From Ochotona curzoniae (taxonomy: Eukaryota > Chordata > Mammalia > Lagomorpha > Ochotonidae), in contig NW_024464918.1 in NCBI RefSeq assembly GCF_017591425.1, positions 13,886,001 through 13,950,000 on the forward strand: a stretch of DNA of 64,000 bases. The letters are read 5' to 3'. How positions within the stretch are numbered: position 1 is the stretch's first letter; each line of letters starts with the position of its first letter. A program made the position numbers and the translations under genes. Positions 46,741 to 57,620 of this stretch are shown here, piece after piece. Below the pieces are notes generated by a model. It had not been told where the DNA came from. It saw nothing but the letters and a program-made list of their open reading frames with translations, and searched no databases.

Positions 46741-47521
46741 AAGAGTTGGGGAGTGAAAAGGGAGGGAAGATCAGAGTGAGACTGGAACAGTGCCAAGGAG
46801 GGGGTTGCCTTTTCGTGAGATCCTGGGAAAGAGCAAGCAGGATTCAGTGGGAGACTGGAAGAGAGGCAGCTGAAGCAGAAGCATTGAGAGAAACAGACTC
46901 AAGGAGTGGAGGCAGGCAACTCTCCTGCAAGTGTCTCAGCTGCCTGAACGGAGCACAGAGGTCAGGGAGCACAGGGAACATGTTGACAAAGGTGGTCTCT
47001 ACCTGGAGTCGGGCTCCATTTCATTATCCATATTCTAGAATTCACATGTCCTTCTGCATTCAGGTGCCTTTGTCTTCCCATTGTAGGCCAGCGACTTGTG
47101 TGGCCAACTCTGTCCAGCTGTTGCCTGTAGAGATCTCCCTTCAAAGCTCATGCAGATTGGAGCATAGATTTAGACAATTCAGGACTCAGAGAACTTAATC
47201 AAGAGAGGCAGCACTGAGGCAGCCACCACCTGCTAGTGGAGCTTCCATCAGCACTGGAATTCACACTCCAGCCTTGTCCTAGAAGAGACAGACAGCAAAG
47301 GCCTAAAAACAAAAGGGCCAGTAGGAGTCAGTACATGCGGATACATTTTTCCTTCCCCATATTGCTAAGTTCAGGACGTGGCTCCTCTTGACCCTGGAGA
47401 GCTGGTGTGCTGTCCAGCACCGTGAGGTCATCATCTTCTCCATGCACATTTCAGTTTGTCAACGTTCACCAAGCCATCATGACACCACCACACTACCACC
47501 CCCTGTTCCTGATAAGCTGTC

Positions 47522-47523
<2 letters not shown>

Positions 47524-47564
<41 letters not shown>
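47524..47564. repeat. (TC)n(AC)n compound microsatellite
   Basis: About 11 TC units followed by about 9 CA units, perfect. Confidence 0.95.
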
Positions 47565-48856
47565 GTGGTTTGGAGAAGACCATTCTTGACACTTCCTGTT
47601 CACCCTCTCCCAGTTCTGCAAAATTTACCATTTTGTCATTGTTCTTATAAAAAACATGGAGATAATCCTGAGAAATGCCTTTAAGACCGAATCTTTTCCG
47701 TGCTTCTGTCTGAGACCATGTTGGCCCAAGCTGCTGGGGGAGACAGCGGAGCAAGCACGGTCTCATGATGACTGGGTATGTTGTGATGAGAGTGTGGTGT
47801 CCTCATGGGAATCTTTGTGGCCTCTATTTGGGCAAGTCTGCATGCCAGCGGCACTTCTGGAACATTCCAAGCTTCAGACACCCATCCCTCTCACCCACAT
47901 AATTAATTTTCAGATTGCAGCACAGATATAAGGCAAACAGCCTCTAAATCCTGAGAGCCGCTGGCAAGCATGCAGTTTACTTACTTCATAAAGAAGTTTC
48001 TTGTGTGATGTGTCTGCTCAGGAGCAATGAACAGTGATCTTAGCGCAGAATTTACTTACCACCAAGGGTCTGCTCTTGGGGTCTTGGCAGTCATGGACAA
48101 GATGTAGGGCTCTGGAACTCACTGATATTGTTGTCGATAAAATCCTAGGCTGCCTTCTGCACAGAGTTCCACAGCTCCCATTAGACTCTCCCACAGATCT
48201 GTGGGTCAGTGAAGGAAAATGGGAAAGTAGGAACAGGCCACATCTACCCTCTAGAGATCCACAGATCTGTTTGCCTGTAATCTCAATTATTTGCTGACAT
48301 GGATACACTAGGCTGTTTTCTTAAAATGCCACATCTCCAGCTGCTCTTGAAGTCACAAGTCTTGGTGGCTGTGAGCTGGCAGTATTGCACAGCAGAAGTT
48401 GGCAGCCCTGGTTTCATCACCTCCACCAATACCCAGGGGCTTTGCTAACTCCCTTCCCAGCCAGAGCTCCTGGGGCACAAGCCTTGCTACTTCTGGGATC
48501 CAGGTCAGGAAGTGCTCTTGGCTGCTGCCTGCCACACGAGTTATAGAACTTATAATGTGGCAGTGTTATCTCATGGATCTAACACATTTTTCAGGTACCC
48601 AACTGTTTATACCTTACAAGCAAAAAAGTCTAGCCACCCAGAAGGGAAGTTCTCAGGACCCCAGCTATAAATATTGGGTGGACATCTTGACCAAATTAGC
48701 AATATCAGCTCACTGACTCGTATTGACATTGCTCAGGTTTTATCCAGCTATACTACAGGAGACTTCTCTTTGGTGCCTGTCATACAGCACAGATTTTGTA
48801 AAAGTCAAAAGTTGATTGACCTCTTACAACTCCCACTGCATTTAGTGAGGGTGCTT

Positions 48857-49190
48857 GGGGGCCTGATATGATGACTCGGTGGCTAAATTCTTACCTTGCA
48901 TCTGCCGGAATTCCATCTGAGCACTGGTTCCTATCCAAGCTGCTCCACTTTGCATCCAGCTCCCTATTTGTGGCCTTGGAAAGCAATAGAGGATGGCCCG
49001 CATCCTTGGGATTCTCTGGCCACATGAGAGACCCAGAAGAAACTCTTGACTTATGACTTCGGATGGGCTCCGTTCCTGCTGTTGCGGCCGCATAGAGGAG
49101 GGATGAACCAGCAGATAGAAGATCCATCTCTCTTTCTCTTTGTAAATCTATTTTTCTACTAACAATAAATAAATCCTTAAAAAATAAAAA
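48857..49190 (+). mobile_element. CSINE, diverged
   Basis: Plus-strand copy from ggggcctgatatgatgactc through 'ggtggctaaattcttacctt', 'ggccttggaaagcaatagag' and 'atgaaccagcagatagaaga' to an A/T tail (aataaataaatcc). No clear target-site duplication. Confidence 0.9.
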
Positions 49191-50084
49191 ATTATGGATA
49201 CTTGGACCCCCTTCTAGCCTGGATGAAAACTTTATTATGGAGGAAGGGCTCTGTCAAGCCCCCTACACTGCCGTGCCTCTGGGGTCTCTGCACTTTGAAT
49301 GCCGAAATTCAAAGTTGGATTAAAATACATATATTCCGGCTTTAGCCAAATCTAGGGTTCATTTGACTCGTGTGTGTGTGTTGGGGGTGGGGGGCACTGT
49401 GACTGCATTTTGATCTGATCCAAAATCTTTCAGGGGGTTTAAGTTGGTCTGCATTTTGGCAAAGGACAGCTTCCTGTTTCTATGAAAAAAAGGCTTAGGA
49501 GGGCTTACAAAAAGGACTCCAGGAGCTTTTGGCCTGAAAAGGGGCTCTTGCAAAACAACATTTGGATGATTTACGTGTAAATGAATCAGAAACATGTGGA
49601 TTGAATTTCCTTGTGAATACAGATGGGTTTAAAAATTAACGGAAAAAGTGTTTGGCAAAATACTTTTGGGTTTTTCTCTTAATTGAATCTAAATGTCAGG
49701 GGTGAGGGCTGGGAAGCAGAAAAGTGGGGGCTCAGAGCCCCACCTCTCGGCCTCCCAGTGTCCACCACTGGATTTGTAGTAATGGGGTTCATTTAAAAAA
49801 AAGGCACATTCTTTCACACATGATCATTAGTGAATGAAGAAGACCACTTCCTAGACACAGTCATCACTTACAAGAACATTAATTTAAATTTAGAACTGCC
49901 AGTTAAAAGAAGACAAGGAGTTTTGCTGCCTGACAGGACACTGAAGGGTTCTTGGGAGTCGGAGGTGGCTGCCCCTGGGGTCTAATGCAGGAATGTCTCT
50001 CGCCTTGATGGATTTCAGAGTTGCTATCCTGTCTCAGTTGTCTTCCCCTCGTCAACCATCAAATGAAATGTGCATGCTTGATAA

Positions 50085-50290
50085 AAGAGCAAAGACAGCA
50101 CAGAGAAGTTAAAACACTTAAAACAAGGTCACACAGCTAGTGTAGTAGCAAAATGATGGATTAAAAATCACAGCAGATAACTTCTATTAGGAACACCCTA
50201 AGGGAAGTTGGTAAATACATTTCTAGATAAGGAGACTGATATCCATGGAACCAAGTAACTGTCCTGGGATCATGCCAGAGTTGGAAGCTG
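50085..50290 (-). mobile_element. MIR-like SINE remains (two pieces)
   Basis: 'aaggtcacacagctagtgta' (50125-50145) and 'ataaggagactgatatccat' with 'ctgtcctgggatcatgccag' (50226-50280) are minus-strand MIR words; the two pieces may be separate copies. Confidence 0.5.
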
Positions 50291-50725
50291 ACATACCCAG
50301 CTACACTCTCCAGATACCAGTAGGTGTGGCTGCCTGAATCTTAAACCTTCAACAGAATCTTGGTGACCTCAAAGAGCCTTCCTGTTCCCAGGATCTTTCC
50401 CCACTTTTCCTAGGCTGCAATTTTCTAGGAAGCATGATCAGAACATTCCAGAAACCATGAGTGAAGCTGTGGTGAGGAAGACATTCTGCAGCTTCCTGCC
50501 AACTTGCCTTCTCCTCCCACTCTGAGCTTTCTCCCAACTTCACATTCCCAGGGAACCCTGCCCGCCATCCTGGGGTGTGTCTCCTGCAGCCCGAGGTCTG
50601 GCCTGAAGGGTGCAGATGGCCTGGTGCTCAAACCAAGCCTGGCCAAGTTCCTGGCTGTTGTTGCTGTTGTTGGAAATGACTGGCAGTCATGAGGGATCAG
50701 CTCTTTACATTCTGAATGTGAAGTC

Positions 50726-50760
50726 AGGGCGGGGGGAGGGGGGACAGGGGGAGGGGTGGA
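50726..50760 (+). other. G-rich tract in intron 15 with G-quadruplex potential
   Basis: Runs gggc, ggggggagggggg, gggg and gaggggtgg within 35 bases satisfy a four-run quadruplex pattern on the transcribed (sense) RNA, about 370 bp before the last exon. Confidence 0.6.
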
Positions 50761-51029
50761 TAAGAGTGACAAATTGAAAATTCTCACTGTTTTGCAAGGT
50801 TCAAGGCTGTATCTTTCTCACTGGTATTCAAACTATTTAACTTTCCAGTCATGTTTTAAAATTGAAATCAGATTTGGAACAATGCTTGGGATATTCTGTT
50901 CAGTGAGGGACATATATGCATGCTGGTATAGTATGATATTTAATATACTGCACATACATTTATAACAAAAACTTATTCCAGAGAAGATTAGAGTGAGCAC
51001 ATGCATGGTTAATATTCATTCAACATAGA

Positions 51030-51048
51030 TGTGTGTGTGTGTGTGTGC
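51030..51048. repeat. (TG)n microsatellite, about 9 units
   Basis: A perfect TG run about 85 bp upstream of the exon 16 acceptor, followed by a T-rich tract. Confidence 0.9.
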
Positions 51049-51131
51049 TTTTTCTTTTTTTCAAAAAAAATTTTTTTTCTCATTGAGAAGTTGGACACTA
51101 AGCCATTAACTCCTGTCTTCTCTTTCCATAG

Positions 51132-51163
51132 CGATATCTGGCATGATTGTTCCTCCCATGTGA
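51132..51163 (+). CDS. EBF1: EBF1 exon 16: last coding exon and stop
   Basis: The acceptor tctctttccatag precedes two bases that complete the Ala codon, then ISGMIVPPM and a TGA stop at 51161-51163. The coding part is 32 bp including the stop. This invariant-looking COE C-terminus fixes both the paralogue and the gene end. The same exon continues as a long 3' UTR, so it is by far the longest exon of the transcript. Summing exons 11-16 gives 245 complete codons. With the 591-residue length I recall for EBF1, the first complete residue in the window (Leu after the split Ala) is number 347. Confidence 0.97.
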
Positions 51164-51815
51164 AAGGATTGCCTTGAAGAATTTTATTAATGAAGAAGTT
51201 GGATTCTGCTACAGAGAGTAATCCGATACAAGTCCCAGAGTGGAACTTCTAACTCAGGCCTTTTTAAGAGGAATCACAGTAACTGCAGATTTTTAAACGA
51301 ACAGAAACCACCGACCTTGCAGACACTGAAGTTGGAAGGAATCTGCAAGTGCAGGGTGTTGGTTAAAGTTGTACCTCCCTAGTGTTTGGGGGATATATTT
51401 ATTCTGTGTTGATAAAAGCAAATTCATTTTTTCTTTTTTCTTTTTCTGTTTTTTTTTTTAAGCTTAACTCTGCAATCATTTGTCTTTTATAAACCGTAAA
51501 GCTATATACAAGGGACACTATAAATAAGACTCCATGTTTTAATTTATGATGTTTTTAAAGCTGTGTAAAGGGAGAATGAAGTGGTGATATTTACAAAAAA
51601 AAGTTTTTAAAAAAGAAAAAAAAAGCTTGTATGGGACAGAATAGGAATGCCAGTTAGATTTTTTTAGAAAACTAAGGGTCGGCTTTTGCGCCTTAAAGCA
51701 TATCAAATGGTAGTTAGCTCAGACCGTGCATTTTCAGTATCTAACTTACCTTGCCATCCCTTAGCCGTGCAAGCCTGTTTATTTATCTCTTTCGTATTGT
51801 TGTCTTAAGTAACTG

Positions 51816-51823
51816 TGTATATA
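51816..51823 (+). promoter_or_regulatory. Pumilio response element in the 3' UTR
   Basis: TGTATATA is an exact match to the UGUANAUA consensus bound by PUM1/PUM2, which repress mRNA. It is a single copy in an AU-rich setting. An eight-base match is expected now and then by chance in 3 kb of AT-rich UTR. Confidence 0.3.
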
Positions 51824-53307
51824 AATGCAGCCTGGAAAGTGAAAAATTGATGTCAGTGATCACATTTTTTCCCTTCTACTGAAAAAATCCAGTGCCTCTA
51901 GATAGCTCATTCAAACGCTTACTGAAACCTGCTATCCTTCCTCGTCTGACTTCTGCAGCCCTGGTCGCAAGCCCCGGGCCTCTGGGAGCCGAGAGCCACA
52001 CTTACGCGAGGATCTCTCTTAAGACATCACAGAACAGGGTCCAGGCACAGAATTTCACACTCTGCCCTCCAGTTAACAAGCCAAATTCTCACTTATAATC
52101 CGCCATTTACCAGTTCAAAGTTTACTCATCCTCAAAGCTGACTTCCTCCCAATTCTTCAAAACCTGACTAAAGCAATGTGGCAGGTATTTCCATTTTTCT
52201 ACTTGGAGATTGGGCTCTATCAATGGGCCCTTAGGTTCCTAACAGAAGATTCAAACAACAGGTTAAGTGCTTTGAGATTCAGAGTCAAAGGAAGCTGGGG
52301 GAAACAGAAGGTCCAGACCTCGAAAACAGTTTTCTGTTCTATGGAAATTTTTGCTCTCGTTATCTGGGAAGTGTTCTTAAAAATAGGGAGTTGATGGCAA
52401 ACACGCAGCAAAGCTCTGAGGATGCATTCGCCTCGTGTGGTTTTTCTTTGCCGTTGTGTTTTTGTATGTAGTTATAAATACTGTAGATTTTTTGTGATTT
52501 TTTGCCAAAGTTGTTGTTCTATTTATACATTTTAATGTCTTAAGACAGTTTTTCAATATCACAAAAAGATTTTACTGCATATTTTGCAAAGAAAAAAAGC
52601 TCACTACCTTTAGCTTGCACATACTTGCAAAAGTTAATTAAAAGGCTTTTTGTTTTAACGGGGATTTTGTAAAATATCCATATAAATAATGTATTTATCT
52701 TTGGAATTTGTACATTGCTTTTCCCTTCCTTTCTTCCTCCCACCCTCAGTTTATTTTATTGTGTATGTTTGCTATGTGAAAAGTACGTATTTGTTTGGTC
52801 ACCTACAGTTGTATTAGCTGTTTCAATGTGATTTTAAAACATTTCATTTATAGTTATTTTTAGTATTGTTTTAAACCATGCTTCAATTTTTTTTATTCCC
52901 ACCCAAAAGCCATTGTCTATTTTTGTATTATTTGTAAGTTAAGAAGTTTTTTCCAATATATGGCAAAAAATAGTAGCATATTATTCTTGTAGTATTTAGT
53001 TCTGTAGATCAAAAACAAAATGTATCCTTTGCTTTGGAAGCTTACAAAAAACCCTAATGCTGTTTTACTCTATTAATATGCATGGAATCTCTCCCTTTGG
53101 AATAACGCATTTTGTGCATTAAATTCGGGGGAGAAACTTCATAGAAATCAATGAACATACTTTCTTTCTAAGTCTGCTTGTATATTTCCTCTGTCCTTCA
53201 CATAAATATAAACCAGCAGATTGGATGCCTTAACCATGCAGATCATATTCATTTCACTTGTACATTGCAATTGTGCACCAGAATTCTCAGTCATCACTAA
53301 CATTCTC

Positions 53308-53342
53308 AGAAAAAAAGGAAAAAAAAAAAGAAAAAAAAAACA
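53308..53342 (+). repeat. A-rich tract inside the 3' UTR
   Basis: Three A runs of about 7, 11 and 10 bases are separated by single G or GG. It is encoded in the genome and would prime oligo-dT internally, giving false 3' ends in cDNA data. Confidence 0.8.
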
Positions 53343-53500
53343 AAGAAATTGAAAAGCACAAAAGAACTGTTTTGTTACCTTAAGACAATGTAACTTTTTC
53401 TAGTAGAGCAAGAAATCATTTACAACAATGCTGCAACTGTGCATGCCCCCATATGGATTTTGCAATGGTTTTCACTAGACTGTCAGAGTGCGATTTTTAT

Positions 53501-53547
53501 GGGTCGGGGCGGGCGGGGGTGGGGAGCTGTGGGAGGGCAGGGAGGGA
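53501..53547 (+). other. G-rich tract in the 3' UTR with G-quadruplex potential
   Basis: At least five runs of three or more G (gggtcggggcgggcgggggt, then ggggagctgtggg and later runs) occur within 47 bases on the sense strand, separated by 1-7 bases. This meets the usual four-run quadruplex pattern in the mRNA. It sits about 50 bp before the proximal poly(A) signal. Confidence 0.6.
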
Positions 53548-53597
53548 TGAAAGCTGATTTTTCATGGTGAGAAATAATAATGATGATGACTGATAAT

Positions 53598-53603
53598 AAT
53601 AAA
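53598..53603 (+). terminator. EBF1: Poly(A) signal AATAAA, proximal candidate
   Basis: A canonical hexamer follows a run of AAT/GAT repeats. A GU-rich downstream element (ggtggtgtgattcgtgtggt, 53653-53672) lies about 50 bp on, the right order for cleavage near 53615-53635. Confidence 0.55.
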
Positions 53604-53955
53604 AACTGGAAAATGTAAGCAAGGTTTAGCGTTGCTTCTCGGTACTCAGAAAGGTGGTGTGATTCGTGTGGTCAACGCTGGCCTGAAGATGGATACAATG
53701 TAAAGCCATATTTTGTCTGGTGGTCCCCTTAACTGTTTGCGAAGGAACAGTGGTCAGCCAGTGAGGTGCCTGGCTCACTTAGCCCCGACAGCAGACACTA
53801 CCCATCTGTCAGCCATGTGCAGTGGTTAGAACTTTTCTGGAAAGTCCAAAGAGCCTTTAAAATGCGTATGACTTGTGTTTTGTTGCATTTGTTTATATTG
53901 ATTAGATGAAGACGTTCTGGCCCTTTTACCCTCTTTCTTCTACATAAAAATTTCA

Positions 53956-53961
53956 AATAAA
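53956..53961 (+). terminator. EBF1: Poly(A) signal AATAAA, middle candidate
   Basis: A canonical hexamer sits in tttcaaataaaagatatg. The downstream sequence is only weakly GU-rich, so this is a less convincing site than the proximal one. Confidence 0.35.
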
Positions 53962-54282
53962 AGATATGTTCCCCTAAAAACAGAATATGGCTTTAAGAGG
54001 AAAATGGAATAGAGAATTCAATTCTGATTTCAGGTTTGGGGGAATAATACAGCTTCTGGATGACTGGATTGGATCATGTGCCCTGGCCTCACATTGTACT
54101 AGGATGCAGCTTGATACAGTCATCTCTGATCTACTAACCTTTCACCTTCTTAACAAAACTTTTTGAATAGACACACACTGTACAGTTCAATTGTTAGAGA
54201 ACCTAACTACTGTAGAGATTGTTATAATTTTTTTTTTGCAAAAATTCAAGCTGTAAAAACTTTTCAACTTTCACAATATTTA

Positions 54283-54288
54283 ATTAAA
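54283..54288 (+). terminator. EBF1: Poly(A) signal ATTAAA, distal candidate
   Basis: The common variant hexamer ATTAAA is followed within 15 bp by a TGTCTGTGATGG stretch resembling a GU-rich downstream element. Sequence after about 54305 loses the UTR-like character, which is why I place the outer transcript limit here. Confidence 0.5.
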
Positions 54289-54305
54289 GTTACTTCCTGT
54301 CTGTG

Positions 54306-55645
54306 ATGGCAGTTCCTCGTGGTGTATTCATTTCTGCTTCACATGACCCTGAGTCCAACGTCAAGTACAAGGTCTGTGTTTGCAATTTCTCAGACGAGTG
54401 TTGACACTCAGAGAAAAGAAATTAAGGTAATCTTGGGATGCCCACTTTCTGTGTAGACCCTTGGGGAATCTGCTCATCTGGGATGCAAATTGAACACACA
54501 CAGCGTACTGCTGCCCTCTGCCGGCACTGGCTGAATGTGCGTGTGCTCACACTGCCCACCCAGGAGGTGAGAGAGCCCTGGCAGTTTCACTTGTCAAGCA
54601 ATGAGCCCCTCCTCCCACGCTCTGATTCACTGTGAACCCTGGGTCTGTCCAGTGTAGAACTCCATTCCTCGCGCCACAAGTCTGAATCAGACTCCTTGCT
54701 TACACCTGCTAATTAATCCCAGTGTGGCTTCTGGTCAGTGACTGCGCCCTGGCTCATGGATGAGGAGGTGTGTGTGAACTCCCAACATTTTGTGATCTAT
54801 ATTTCTTAGTCTCATGTGGCTAGGACAGTCTCCATGTCAAACAGAATGTACATTCATCTGGAGTCAAACATTGCACTAATGCCTAACAGGTACACTACGG
54901 TGGAAAATGGTTTCACCCTATGTACTATCAGATTCATAAGTCTTTCCAACTGCACACTCAATGCTTTTCCTACTTTTGCAATTATTGGACAAGATAAGGT
55001 TAACGAGGCTTGCAAAATGTCCTGAAACCTCAGCAAATAGGCCATGAACCAACAGAAACTTGATGAGCAGTGCTAATAGAATGTCATACAACTGCCAGCA
55101 CAATCATTTGTGGTGGGCACTGCTGATATACTTGCTCTTGAACATAACTCAATTTGTTGAGGAAAGAGTATAATGTGTAAGTAGGTAGAGAAGCTGCCCT
55201 ATTTTTACCAACTGCAAAACTTGTGCTAACAAACTTTTTTTGAAGTCTGCATTAGATACAGTTCCTAGTATTGTACAAGATGAAACGGAACAAGTGTTCA
55301 GTCATCCCACAACACAGCGTCTCAGGCAGGACCAGCCCTGACCTAGACAGGCTGAGGTGGACATGCTACTATCACATATAGAATAAAAACAGATATGTCT
55401 GCTTCTGATACACCAGCTTCTACCTGCTAGGAATTTACAGAAATGTCCATTTATCCATTGCTGTAAGCCTTGTTTACTAAGTGTTTACTGCCCCTGGACA
55501 AGACATGGCATCCGCCAAAGTATTCAATTAAGCTTTCTCACCATTTTGTAGCTTATGATGGAGCAGGGCACAGAGACATTAAGGAAGCCCACAGTCCATA
55601 GAACAAATCAGTAATGGTAACAAAGAAAAAGCCATGAATGCCCTG
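54306..55645. other. Intergenic DNA just downstream of EBF1
   Basis: No gene recognised. Contains an ACCCTTGGGGAAT motif (54457-54469) with the EBF core CCCNNGGG. Frames up to 69 residues are unremarkable. Confidence 0.5.
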
Positions 55646-55649
55646 GAGG

Positions 55650-55860
55650 CATGTTGTAATGGAAGCTGACTTAGCTTGAACATCTGGAGATGGTGTCCAG
55701 TGAAAGCAACATCTGAGCGGAGATGAGCAGAATGTGAGCTGGTGGGCCAAGTGCCTTGGGAAGAGGGGATGAGGCCAGGTACCAGGGCTTGGATCAAGTA
55801 CATCCGTGCAAAGAGCCTGAGTGCAGTAGGCAGATGTACAAAAGGAGACCTGAGAGCTCA
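55650..55860 (+). mobile_element. L2 LINE 3' fragment
   Basis: 'caacatctgagcggagatga', 'cagggcttggatcaagtaca', 'gtgcaaagagcctgagtgca' follow the L2 order (tctgagctgagacc … gcatgtgcaaaggcctgagg). Confidence 0.5.
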
Positions 55861-56029
55861 GGCAGGCCAATTCAGAACATGTGCCAAACCACCTGCTATG
55901 TGCTTGGTGCTGTACACAATACCTCGGGGCACTGAGAAACTGGAAGATGTTCCCTGTAGGGCTTCAGGCAAGGCTAGTCAACTGACTGCCCCATATTAGT
56001 CCACGAGGGCTATGCTGCTTTAAAATTGG

Positions 56030-56262
56030 GGGGGAGGGGAGAGTAAGATACATTGGGACTACCAGGGTGTGAGGCTCCACCTGATGTGAGCACACTATGC
56101 AGCAGGATCCCAAACACTCGGGTGGGGGGGGGGGCATCTTCTGCTGCTTTTCCCAGTGCATTAGCAGGGAGCTGGAGCAACAGGAATGTCAAACAGTGCC
56201 ACTTTGTGATGCTGGTGTCATGGGTGGCAGTTTTACCTACTATGTCACAGTGCCAGTCTTGC
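56030..56262 (-). mobile_element. Older CSINE2-like element, degraded
   Basis: 'catcttctgctgcttttccc', 'agtgcattagcagggagctg' and 'ggatcccaaacactcgggtg' are a diverged minus-strand lagomorph SINE with a G10 run at 56124-56133. Confidence 0.65.
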
Positions 56263-56619
56263 AGAGAAAAAAAAACCCTCACAAATTAGTCTACATTTAA
56301 GCACATTTTTCAGACAAGTGAACTCTTTCCAGTACACCTCGCTCATGGCAACACCTGTCCCAGCAAGCACATTCCTAAGCACTTTCCCCCAAAAATGATC
56401 TTCTCAGCATCATGGCTTTTCCCTGGCCTACAAGCAAAACTTTCGTGGAAAGAAAACAGACTGCTGGAGCTCACCTTGCTTTCAGTCTGTCCACAGCTCC
56501 CTCTTATAGCGGATCTGTTTCTCTGGTTTTCTCCATTGCCATTTTCCCATTGTCCTTGTCACAAATCATGATGTTTATTCGCAGGATGAGTAGTGGGGAA
56601 CTTGCCACACTGTATAAAC

Positions 56620-56830
56620 AACAAATAAGGAAGATGTAATGTTATTTTCCAGAAGTATCATATTGGTAGATACAGGAGAGTGAAGGGAAGGGGAACAGTT
56701 GGGGAGCCATTGCAGTAGCCCAGGCAAGGGACAGACAGCGTGGTTTAGGAAGAGAACAGCACACATCATCAGGAGTTGGTAATTGGTGCAATGTGGGGGT
56801 TGAGGGGAAAGGTATTGTCAAGATAACGTT
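56620..56830 (+). mobile_element. L2 LINE 3' fragment
   Basis: 'gggagccattgcagtagccc' and 'aggcaagggacagacagcgt' correspond to the L2 word 'ggctattgcagtagtccagg'. Its order after the piece at 55650 is consistent with a single old L2 split by later events. Confidence 0.5.
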
Positions 56831-57394
56831 CAGTTAGTTTTGACTGGGACAAGTTTTGTTAGACAACCACTGGTTTTTCTGTTGGGGCTGTTTCCCTGCT
56901 AATGGAGAAATCCCAACTTCCTGTCCCCTTTCCCAATAGGAATCCTCTTTGCCAGACACTTCTATATTTACACGAGGAATGAGATTCAGTTTCCGGTGCT
57001 GGAAATTTTATTTTATTTATTTATTTTTTTTTACTTAAGCATCAGGCACTTTTATTTCTTTTCTCTGGAGAGTTATATGAGAGTGGGACTGATTTTTATC
57101 TACTTAGCACACATTTTTCCCATTGATTGTAGAATTTTTACATTCTATATTAAGAACAAAAGTTCTGAGCCCTGGAATTAGCCACAGGCCTGATGATAGG
57201 CCTTCTACAGGAAATACCTTGCACCGGGAATTATCCTGTAAGGAGAGTTGAGGGCTTCACAAAGATGTTGATGAAATGTCAGTGAAAAGGACAGAAGGTG
57301 ATTTGTTCGGTAATGTACGTATGGATGGGATTCTTCCAGGAAAGCAAGGGTAATGAATGAGAACCAGGCCAAACAGCCATGGCCTTTTCTACAG

Positions 57395-57620
57395 CATTTA
57401 CTCACTCAACATATTCTTACAGGGGCTCTCCTTTGTGATCGGCATTGCACTAAGGGCTGGGGTTGTGATTCTGTCTCAAATAGAGCTATTTCTTCCCATC
57501 ATTACTGCCTAAGCAAGATAGAGACATGCGTCAATCACTCAAACATAAAATTACACACTGCCATAAATGCTGTTGTAACCCCAACATGTCTGAGTGAGCA
57601 CGTGATCCTATCTGTGTGAC
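57395..57620 (+). mobile_element. L2 LINE fragment
   Basis: 'tttactcactcaacatattc', 'gatcggcattgcactaaggg', 'ataaaattacacactgccat' follow the L2 3' words (attcaacaaatatttattga … ggcactgtgctaggtgc … aaattacagattgtgat). Confidence 0.55.

Larger units (their letters stand above)
42916..51131. other. EBF1: Intron 15 (8216 bp)
   Basis: Last intron. Contains the pyrimidine microsatellite, one young and two older CSINEs (one nested in another), MIR fragments, (TC)n(AC)n and (TG)n repeats, and a G-rich tract. Stretches 43922-45225, 46756-48853 and 49190-50080 hold only unique-looking sequence and chance frames up to 150 residues. Confidence 0.8.
1..54305 (+). other. EBF1: EBF1 gene, 3' portion (exons 11-16 with introns and 3' UTR)
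   Basis: Six exons on the + strand join in phase to give the C-terminal ~245 residues of EBF1. The paralogue is EBF1 rather than EBF2, EBF3 or EBF4 because the final exons read …[18 protein letters not shown]…, …[19 protein letters not shown]… and …SGMIVPPM, whereas as I recall EBF3 ends in a VVPPM-type tail. EBF1 is a nuclear DNA-binding dimer needed for B-lymphocyte commitment and also used in adipocyte and neural lineages. Intron lengths inside the window are 16216, 920, 607, 3449 and 8216 bp. The 5' exons are not in the window; I saw no exon matching the upstream IPT-domain segment in 1-21015, so that stretch is one partial intron. The 3' limit depends on which poly(A) signal is used. Confidence 0.93.
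51164..54305 (+). other. EBF1: EBF1 3' UTR (longest plausible extent)
   Basis: The sequence after the stop is AT-rich, non-coding and almost free of recognisable transposons, unlike the introns. It contains T-rich runs (51427-51461), an A/T block at 51594-51625, a Pumilio-type element TGTATATA (51816-51823), an A-rich tract (53308-53342) and a G-rich cluster (53501-53547). Candidate poly(A) signals are at 53598, 53956 and 54283. The 3.1-kb length if the last is used is in the range I would expect for EBF1 mRNA, but the true end needs transcript data. Confidence 0.7.

Noticed and set aside
46746..47198. 150-residue + strand frame in intron 15
   Set aside because: It starts at the edge of a CSINE target-site duplication and its composition is that of intronic DNA; no family resemblance.
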